Below are positions 57,839-64,000 of a stretch of DNA of 64,000 nucleotides, one piece after another. The translations under genes were made by a program, and so were the position numbers. The number at the start of each line of letters is the position of its first letter. The stretch's first letter is position 1. The notes beneath the pieces were generated by a model that worked only from the letters and a program-made list of their open reading frames with translations, was not told the DNA's origin and ran no database searches. Source of the DNA: Vitreoscilla filiformis (GTDB lineage Bacteria; Pseudomonadota; Gammaproteobacteria; Burkholderiales; Burkholderiaceae_C); assembly GCF_002222655.1 (NCBI RefSeq), contig NZ_CP022423.1, forward strand, positions 248,001-312,000, written 5' to 3'.

Positions 57839-58691
57839 GGCCAGCGGTGCCCGTCCAAGCGGCGCTGTGGGCCCACAGCGCCCGGGCCAGTGCCTCGTCT
57901 TGGCCCAGCGCAGACGGAGTGGCTTCCCGCTCGCGGGCGTAGTAGCGCCCCGTTTGCCCCACCAAGGCGGGATCGGTGGCACACATCAGCGTGGTGCGCG
58001 CCCCTTGTTCGGCGGGCACCCACCCCCACGCCCAGCGCAACAGGGGCCGCAATGGGCGTGGCACACGGCGCCACACAGCGGTGTCCACCATGCCCGGGTG
58101 GACACAGTAGCTGTCCACCCCCGTACCGGCCCATTGCCGTGCCAGCTCGGCGCTGAACAGCACATTGGACAACTTGGAAACGGCGTACTCCGGCAAGCCC
58201 GTCAGGCTGCGGGTGGGTTGGCGTACCGCGTCGAAATCCAACCCGTTCGCCCGGTGATGCAAAGCGCTGGCCACCGTCACCACCCGGGCCGGGGCGCTCT
58301 GGCAAAGTCGCTCACGCAACAACTGCGCGAGCAAAAAATGCCCCAGGTGGTTGATGCCAAACGCCCGCTCAAAGCCGGATGCGCTCAAGCCCCGCCCCCC
58401 ACCTTGACCCGCATTCAAGATGAGCCGATGCAGCGGCCACCCCGACGCCAGAAACTGCGCAGCGCAGGCCTGCACCGAGTCGAAGCAACCCAAATCCAGC
58501 GCCAGCCACTGCGGCGGGGCCGCCGGGTTGGCTGCCAAGATGGCTTCCAACACCGGCTGTGTTCGCGCCTGGCTGCGGCAAGCCAACACCACGCGATAAC
58601 CCTGCCGCGCCAACACCTCCGCCGTCACCCGACCGATGCCGGAATTCGCCCCAGTGATCAACGCCACCGGCACCGCCTCGACCGCCATCAC
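57828..58691 (-). CDS. Short-chain dehydrogenase/reductase
   Basis: 287 aa. Cofactor loop LITGANSGIGRVTAEVLARQ, NAG motif in RLILNAGQGGG, catalytic Ser in VVTVASALHH and YAVSK (Tyr/Lys) in LPEYAVSKLSNVL. The set matches the retinol-dehydrogenase/WW-oxidoreductase-like SDR branch. The substrate is unknown. It overlaps trhP by four bases at its start and the PhnD-like gene by 11 bases at its end. Confidence 0.87.
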   Translation of the reverse strand: MMAVEAVPVALITGANSGIGRVTAEVLARQGYRVVLACRSQARTQPVLEAILAANPAAPPQWLALDLGCFDSVQACAAQFLASGWPLHRLILNAGQGGGRGLSASGFERAFGINHLGHFLLAQLLRERLCQSAPARVVTVASALHHRANGLDFDAVRQPTRSLTGLPEYAVSKLSNVLFSAELARQWAGTGVDSYCVHPGMVDTAVWRRVPRPLRPLLRWAWGWVPAEQGARTTLMCATDPALVGQTGRYYAREREATPSALGQDEALARALWAHSAAWTGTAGLTS

Positions 58692-60091
58692 AGCATGCGT
58701 GCGATCAAAGCCCCTGTGACGGGCCCGTCGCCCAAAGGCAGCCAGACACGCAACGGGCTGCCCGGGGCCACGCTCAACGCCTCGCCTTGCGCGCCTTGCA
58801 TGGCATCAAGCTTGACGCGGCGGTTGCCGTTGGGGTGGATGATTTCCAAGGTGTCCCCGACCGAGAAGCGGTTCTTGGTTTCCACTTCCACCCAACCGTC
58901 CTCACGCACGCTGCGCACTTCGGCCACAAAGTGGCTGCGGTGGATTTCGGAATGGCCGTTGATGTAATTTTGGTAGTCCTGCATGGGCCGGCGCTCCAAA
59001 AAGCCCGAGGTGTAACCCCGGTTCGCCAGCCCTTCCAGCTCCAGCAGCAGCTCGGGATTGAACGGGCGTCCAGCCACCGCATCATCGATGGCGCGGCGGT
59101 ACACCTGGGCGGTGCGCGCCACATAGTAGAGGCTCTTGGTGCGGCCTTCGACCTTCAGCGAATCCACCCCGATCTGGGTCAGCCGGGCCACATGCTCAAC
59201 GGCACGCAAGTCCTTGCTGTTCATGATGTAGGTGCCGTGCTCATCTTCCATGATGGGCATGAGCTGGCCGGGGCGCTGCGCCTCCTCCAACAAATAAACC
59301 TTGTCCGCCAGCGTATGGCGGGGGCTGCCACCGCAAGCCGCGAAGGCGCTTTCGGCTTCTTGCTGGGCCTGAGCGAAGTTGAAATCGCCTTCCAGCTTGA
59401 CAGGCTGAACGTCACCGGCATCGGTGTCATCGGTGGCGGCGCTGGTTTTATAGTCCCAGCGGCAGGCGTTGGTGCAGGTGCCTTGGTTCGGGTCACGGCG
59501 GTTGAAGTAGCCCGACAGCAAACAGCGCCCCGAGTAAGCGATGCACAGCGCACCATGCACGAACACTTCCAGCTCGATGTCCGGGCATTCGTTGCGGATG
59601 ACCTCCACCTCTTCCAAGCTGAGTTCACGCGAGAGGATGATGCGCGCCACCCCCATCTTCTGCCAAAACTTCACCGACGCCCAGTTCACCGTGTTGGCCT
59701 GCACGGAGAGGTGAACGGGCACTTCGGGCCAACGCTCGCGCACCATCATGATCAGACCGGGGTCGGCCATGATGAGGGCGTCGGGCTTGAGCGCGATGAC
59801 CGGTTCAATGTCCCGCAGGTAGGTGCGCACCTTGTCGTTGTGCGGCAGCAGGTTGCTGGTGACAAAGAATTTTTTGCCGCGTGCGTGGGCTTCTTGAATG
59901 CCCTGGGCAATTTGTTCGAGTTTGAACTCGTTGTTGCGAGCGCGCAGGCTGTAGCGCGGCTGACCGGCGTAGACGGCGTCGGCGCCAAAGTCGTAAGCGG
60001 CGCGCATCTTGGCGAGCGAGCCGGCGGGCAGGAGCAGTTCGGGAGCGGTCGGTTTCACGGGAGCGATGAAAGGGGGAGCCAGGGGCGGCAT
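58688..60091 (-). CDS. trhP: U32 family protein TrhP (YegQ), tRNA uridine hydroxylation
   Basis: 467 aa. The U32 peptidase-like signatures are ELLLPAGSLAKMRAAYDFGA, DAVYAGQPRYSLRARN and the Cys-rich iron-sulphur region LEVFVHGALCIAYSGRCLL with GTCTNACRWDY. E. coli YegQ/TrhP (about 450 aa) takes part in ho5U34 formation in tRNA from prephenate. ATG 60091 is chosen because it gives family length and overlaps the stop of the upstream protease gene (TGATG). Confidence 0.87.
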   Translation of the reverse strand: MPPLAPPFIAPVKPTAPELLLPAGSLAKMRAAYDFGADAVYAGQPRYSLRARNNEFKLEQIAQGIQEAHARGKKFFVTSNLLPHNDKVRTYLRDIEPVIALKPDALIMADPGLIMMVRERWPEVPVHLSVQANTVNWASVKFWQKMGVARIILSRELSLEEVEVIRNECPDIELEVFVHGALCIAYSGRCLLSGYFNRRDPNQGTCTNACRWDYKTSAATDDTDAGDVQPVKLEGDFNFAQAQQEAESAFAACGGSPRHTLADKVYLLEEAQRPGQLMPIMEDEHGTYIMNSKDLRAVEHVARLTQIGVDSLKVEGRTKSLYYVARTAQVYRRAIDDAVAGRPFNPELLLELEGLANRGYTSGFLERRPMQDYQNYINGHSEIHRSHFVAEVRSVREDGWVEVETKNRFSVGDTLEIIHPNGNRRVKLDAMQGAQGEALSVAPGSPLRVWLPLGDGPVTGALIARML

Positions 60092-62133
60092 CAGGGCGTC
60101 CAAGTCGCGGCCGAGGTGGCTGCGTCGTAGAGGTTGGCGGCGGTCAGGCCATTGCTGCTCAAGCCGATGTCGCACTGGCGGTCAGAGGCCGCACCGTTGC
60201 GCACGCACAGCGGGCGGTGCATCAGGGTCAGGCGCCGGATTGTGCGGCCATCGTCTGGCAGGTTCACGGCCCAGTAGGTAAAGCCCTCCATCGGGTCGGT
60301 GCTCGCTTCGACATCCGAGTCCATGGCCACATGCCGCAGGCTGCCGTCCGCGTATTCGACCCGTAAGTGCAGGTTCCATCCCCACCAGAAAGTGTCGCCG
60401 GAGATGCTGCGTTTCATCAGGGCGAAGGTGGCGCGATCGGCCGGATCCCACAGCCGTTTGAGGTGGCCCCGCGTTTTCACCACCGACAGCACCGACGACA
60501 TCCGGTGATCCGACGCATTGAACGTCCCCAACACCGTCACCACGGGCACGTTGAATTGCAGCGGGAAGCGGAAGTCGTAATAACGGTCGTACACCGCCCC
60601 AGCGGGCGCCTTGGGCAAGGCTCTGACAAAACCATCGTCCCCCGGTGGACGCAGCACCACTTGCTGTGTCCGGGTGCCGGGGTTGTAGCGCGTGAGTGTG
60701 GGCGCGGTGGCGCCGGGCGCCCATTCGGCTTGAACTGTCCCGCCTTCTTGCGGGAAACGGAAGGCCGTCGCCTGCGGGTTGGCCGCGCTGCTGCCGGGCA
60801 GGAACCGGCTCCAATACGGCACGGTGCCCCCGGTGGTGCTGCGCGTGCCCGTCCAGTAGCGTTGCATCTGCACGGTCGCAAAGTCCGAAAAATGATCGAA
60901 GCGGCGCCCCTTGGCCACGTTGTTGCACTCGCGCTGCATGGGATCTTGTGCTTCCACCAAGGTACCTCGACAACCCCAGTGCATCAGCGTGTTGTCCAGC
61001 GGATCGTAAGCCGTGGTTTTGCCGAAACCGCCGCCCCGGAAATCGGTGCCATCGGCGGTGTCCCCCGTGTAGGGATCGAGCAAATCGTCCGGGTCGGTTT
61101 GATGCGCCCCGGTGACGCCTCCCAAATGCGGCAAGCTCAACGCATGTCCCACTTCGTGGTTGAACACCTGACCATACCCATCCCCTGTGGCTTGTTGGCC
61201 GCCGCCCAACCCACCGCCGATGGCCGAGCCCGCCCCCAAGGCGCCGTACCACACCGACGTCCAGCCCATGCCATTGGCATGCTTGAGCCAACTCATCACG
61301 GTGTAAGTGGTCGACAGCACACCAAACCCACTGTATGGCGTGCAAGTGCCCGCGCTTTGTTCGGCCTCGGTGCAGCTTGGCAAGCGATCGGCCCAGACGG
61401 CGGGAGAGGCGGTCTCTTGGCCGTAGGGCGTCAACGCATCGGTGCGCGGCCCGACCACCAATTTCGGCAAACGCAACGCTTGCGGCCAGCGGTAAAACGC
61501 CACCGAGGTGAACGGAAAGCGGGCAGCGAACTCGGCCCGCACGGCGTCGCCGTTGGGGGTGCGGGTGTCACCGAACAGCAGGACGTTGGTGAGCACCATT
61601 TCCAACTGCGGACGGGTGTTCAAGCGCAACTGCTCGGCGCTGTAGGTGCGGCTGGGGCCACCGGCCACACGGATGGTCAAACTCAGATCCGGCGTCATCC
61701 ATGCGGATGGCAAGGTGAGCCGATAACTCGACGCCAAGGATTGGCGTTGCGGTTGCGGGTTCATGTCCACCCGCGTCGGCAAGGTGCTGGGCGCGACCAT
61801 GCAGCGCGTCTGCTGGCGCCCATCGGCCCAACGTGCAGTGACGCTGACCTGGGGCCGGCCCGTGCCCGCTGGAGCACTGACATCCACCTTGAGCAGCGTA
61901 CCCCGATCCTGCACCAGATTGAAGAACGGCCACGTCGGCTCCATCAGGTGCGTCTGCGCAAACCAAACCCGTGCCAACTGCGCTTGGGGGTTGCCGGGCG
62001 CCGGGTTGGCGCAAGGGCTGGACAAGGCTGGGGGTTCGGGCCGGAAAACGGTGGGCAGAAAATCGGCGGGGGCTGCAAAGCTCCCCCACGGAATCAGCGA
62101 CAAGGTGAGGGCAAGCGGTGAGCGGGTCAACAT
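60091..62133 (-). CDS. Secreted M66-type (StcE-like) zinc metalloprotease
   Basis: 680 aa with a signal peptide (MLTRSPLALTLSLIPWGSFA). The zinc motif is FNHEVGHALSLPHLGG at about residues 322-337 (HExxHxxxxxH), with a nearby DPLDNTLMHWGCRG Met-turn region. The domain order resembles StcE/TagA-type M66 peptidases that cut mucin-like glycoproteins: beta domain, catalytic domain, C-terminal beta domain. Several Cys suggest disulfides. ATG 62133 gives a clean signal peptide. Overlaps the trhP start by one base. Substrate unknown. Confidence 0.78.
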   Translation of the reverse strand: MLTRSPLALTLSLIPWGSFAAPADFLPTVFRPEPPALSSPCANPAPGNPQAQLARVWFAQTHLMEPTWPFFNLVQDRGTLLKVDVSAPAGTGRPQVSVTARWADGRQQTRCMVAPSTLPTRVDMNPQPQRQSLASSYRLTLPSAWMTPDLSLTIRVAGGPSRTYSAEQLRLNTRPQLEMVLTNVLLFGDTRTPNGDAVRAEFAARFPFTSVAFYRWPQALRLPKLVVGPRTDALTPYGQETASPAVWADRLPSCTEAEQSAGTCTPYSGFGVLSTTYTVMSWLKHANGMGWTSVWYGALGAGSAIGGGLGGGQQATGDGYGQVFNHEVGHALSLPHLGGVTGAHQTDPDDLLDPYTGDTADGTDFRGGGFGKTTAYDPLDNTLMHWGCRGTLVEAQDPMQRECNNVAKGRRFDHFSDFATVQMQRYWTGTRSTTGGTVPYWSRFLPGSSAANPQATAFRFPQEGGTVQAEWAPGATAPTLTRYNPGTRTQQVVLRPPGDDGFVRALPKAPAGAVYDRYYDFRFPLQFNVPVVTVLGTFNASDHRMSSVLSVVKTRGHLKRLWDPADRATFALMKRSISGDTFWWGWNLHLRVEYADGSLRHVAMDSDVEASTDPMEGFTYWAVNLPDDGRTIRRLTLMHRPLCVRNGAASDRQCDIGLSSNGLTAANLYDAATSAATWTP

Positions 62134-62199
62134 CGAACGGCTTTCGAAAGGGGGCTGCCCCCGGTTATCGGTAGAGACGGGGCTGTTGTCAATCCGCAC

Positions 62200-64000
62200 T
62201 CAACCACAGGCTCCCACATGGCCGCAGGCCGTACAAAACTCACACCCATCTTTGTGGATGACGCTGGCGTTGCCACACTCGGAGCAACGGGAACCCGGTT
62301 GCAGTGCGGGGTCGGTGCCACGCGGAGCGATGGGGGTTGCACTTTGCGGCGTGGGGGGAGCGGCCATCAAGAGCCCAGCTTCGCGCAGCGGGAACCCCGC
62401 TTCGTCCAACACCCCCAGCATGACGTAACGATGCACGATGAGCTGCGCCACGTACGCCACCGTGCTGGGCCATGTGCGTTGGCGGGCCTGCCCCGGCACG
62501 GGCGCCATGAAGTGCTCCAGCGGCGCCGCCACGGTGAGCAAGGCGCGCAGCTTCAGGCCGATCCACGCCGGGTCGATCACCCGCATGTCCAGCGACAGCA
62601 GCCGCGCCAGCCCGTCCAGCGCCTGTGGATAGTGGCCAGATAAACCCAAGGCGCATGGCCGCGTCACCCAACCGTTGGGGGCATCTGGGCTGGGCACGGT
62701 CACTTCCTTGAGTGTGAGGGTGAAGTGATCGCCGGTGGCCGGGTTGTCCACATCCACCGCCCAGGCCAGGGTGCCATCGCTGCCGGTGCGGGGCTCGTCG
62801 CGGCTGAACAGGGCGTCGAGCATGGGCGTGGGGCTGTCGTCGGCGTCGTGGAAGGTGCCCAGGGTTTCGCAGCGCCAGCGAATCACCGCCGCCGTCGCCG
62901 CCACCACGCCCGGAAAGCGCCGACGCTCGCCCATGGGCGGGAAGGCCATCTCGAAGGCGTGGTCGTCGGCCACCGTCGCCAGGGCGTCGAGTTTGAGGCG
63001 CAGCCAGTGCGCGTCGCCGGCGCGCATGTCCATCGACAAGGTTTTGGCCAGGGCGCTCAAGCCACGCGGTTGGTCGGCACCATTGACCCACACTTCAAAC
63101 GGTAAGGTGGCGCCGAACAAACCGGTGTCGGGGCCGGCATCGGCGGGCAGTTCGCCCACGAACAGCGCGAACTCGCCCAAAGGATGCTGAATCAAGTAAC
63201 TCCACGCGGGGTTGCCGCCGGGCAGCTCGGGGCGGCTGGGCCAGCGCAACGAGTTCGGCGCCGGGGTGGGTAGGCGGGACAGGTGCAAACGCGGGTTCAA
63301 CGCCGAAACGGTCGGCGCCGTGGCCGGTGCTGCCGGCGCGGGCGTGGGGCTGACGCTCAACACCGCCCCCAGCACGCTGTTGGGCCGGTACGTGGCCAAC
63401 CCTTTGAGGCCGGCGCGCCAGGCTTGCAGGTAGAGGTCTTGGAAATCGGCGTAAGGGTAGTCGGCTGGGACGTTGACGGTTTTGGAGATGGCCGTATCGA
63501 TGAACGGCGCCACAGCGGCCACCATGTGGGCGTGGGCCTGGGCGCTCATTTCCAGCGCGGTGACGAAGGCGTCGGTCAGCGGGGCGGTATCGCCTTTGAG
63601 GTGGCGGTACAGGCGCCAGGCGTGATCCTCCACCGGATATTCCTTGAAGCGGTTGTCCGGCATGCGCTTTTTGCGCGTGTACGTCCAACTGAACGCGGGT
63701 TCGATGCCGTTGCTGGCGTTGTCGGCAAAGGCCAGGCTGATGGTGCCCGTCGGCGCAATCGACAGCAGATGCGAGTTGCGCAAGCCCTGAGCGCGGATGC
63801 GGGCTTGCAAGGCGTCGGGCAAGCGAGCGGCAAACCCATCGGGGCGCAGATAACCTTCGGCGTTGAACAACGGAAAGGCGCCGCGCTCGGCGGCCAGTTC
63901 GACGCTGGCGGCGTAAGCCGTATCACGCAACACTTGGCTGATGTGGCGGGCCATGGCGCGGGCGGGTTCGGTGTCATAGCGCAGGCCGAGCATCACCAGC
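62200..64000 (-). CDS. nrdJ: Adenosylcobalamin-dependent ribonucleotide reductase (NrdJ-type), C-terminal part
   Basis: The frame is open at the right window edge, so the N-terminal half is missing; about 600 residues are visible. SHLLSIAPTGTISLAFADN is the class II RNR loop with the PTGT phosphate site, and ISKTVNVPADYPYADFQDLY is the following core. After a Pro/Ala linker come two TSCPD-like domains (about 100-110 residues each). The end has a zinc ribbon CSECGNASVIHKDGCEFC and CTACG. It reduces ribonucleotides without oxygen, using vitamin B12, and fits a facultative lifestyle. Confidence 0.88.
   Translation of the reverse strand, partial: LVMLGLRYDTEPARAMARHISQVLRDTAYAASVELAAERGAFPLFNAEGYLRPDGFAARLPDALQARIRAQGLRNSHLLSIAPTGTISLAFADNASNGIEPAFSWTYTRKKRMPDNRFKEYPVEDHAWRLYRHLKGDTAPLTDAFVTALEMSAQAHAHMVAAVAPFIDTAISKTVNVPADYPYADFQDLYLQAWRAGLKGLATYRPNSVLGAVLSVSPTPAPAAPATAPTVSALNPRLHLSRLPTPAPNSLRWPSRPELPGGNPAWSYLIQHPLGEFALFVGELPADAGPDTGLFGATLPFEVWVNGADQPRGLSALAKTLSMDMRAGDAHWLRLKLDALATVADDHAFEMAFPPMGERRRFPGVVAATAAVIRWRCETLGTFHDADDSPTPMLDALFSRDEPRTGSDGTLAWAVDVDNPATGDHFTLTLKEVTVPSPDAPNGWVTRPCALGLSGHYPQALDGLARLLSLDMRVIDPAWIGLKLRALLTVAAPLEHFMAPVPGQARQRTWPSTVAYVAQLIVHRYVMLGVLDEAGFPLREAGLLMAAPPTPQSATPIAPRGTDPALQPGSRCSECGNASVIHKDGCEFCTACGHVGACG

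Overview
This window is high-GC chromosomal DNA from a betaproteobacterium, most likely a member of the Burkholderiales (Leptothrix/Sphaerotilus/Comamonadaceae-like). The gene order supports this: thrS-infC-rpmI-rplT-pheS-pheT-ihfA, mlaFEDACB, gltBD, pilMNOPQ followed by aroK-aroB and divergent from a class A PBP, and pgi-tal divergent from zwf-hexR. A PEP-CTERM protein, a bacteriohemerythrin and a B12-dependent ribonucleotide reductase fit an environmental, metabolically flexible bacterium. No rRNA, tRNA or CRISPR array was found.

Layout. 1-511: the end of an ECF-type permease gene. 512-4400: a lower-GC island that reads as a fragment of an integron cassette array without an integrase. It holds plus-strand cassette genes (a TagO/VasI-like protein, small unknown proteins, a PhnA/YjdM zinc-ribbon protein), attC-like sites, and three ORF-less relatives of group IIC-attC introns on the minus strand. 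Removing the middle intron rebuilds an attC site whose outer arms are exact complements. 4459-11700: a PEP-CTERM protein, trkH-trkA with a divergent CPA2 antiporter, an LpxH-like phosphoesterase, psd and a hemerythrin. 11773-20923: a membrane-anchored class III aminotransferase, then the translation operon thrS-infC-rpmI-rplT-pheST-ihfA. In front of thrS lie a threonine-rich 13-codon leader, a competing antiterminator and an intrinsic terminator, which together form a classical ribosome-mediated attenuator. infC appears to start at a rare ATC codon.

20924-28703: accessory and regulatory genes. These are a CZB zinc-sensor protein, an unknown protein, a histidine kinase with an AraC-output response regulator, a flavodoxin, and a cysteine hydrolase / DJ-1 / GlxA-type regulator cluster. 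28671-33774: central carbon genes pgi and tal, divergent from zwf-hexR, with a HexR palindrome directly in front of zwf. 33787-37717: the complete mla phospholipid-transport operon, whose MlaA has Ser where the lipobox Cys is expected. 37854-44096: glutamate synthase gltBD. 44231-53845: one long minus-strand operon, pilMNOPQ - Ig-like lipoprotein - aroK - aroB - a REP-transposase-like protein that lacks its HUH histidines. 54065-64000: PBP1A, cyaY and lptM with overlapping start codons, a shortened PhnD-like binding protein, an SDR, an M66 metalloprotease translationally coupled to trhP, and the C-terminal part of a B12-dependent ribonucleotide reductase cut by the window edge.

Most coding calls rest on recognisable family motifs and conserved operon order. 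The intron, attC, attenuator and operator calls come from reading the bases by eye. No database search or folding program was run.
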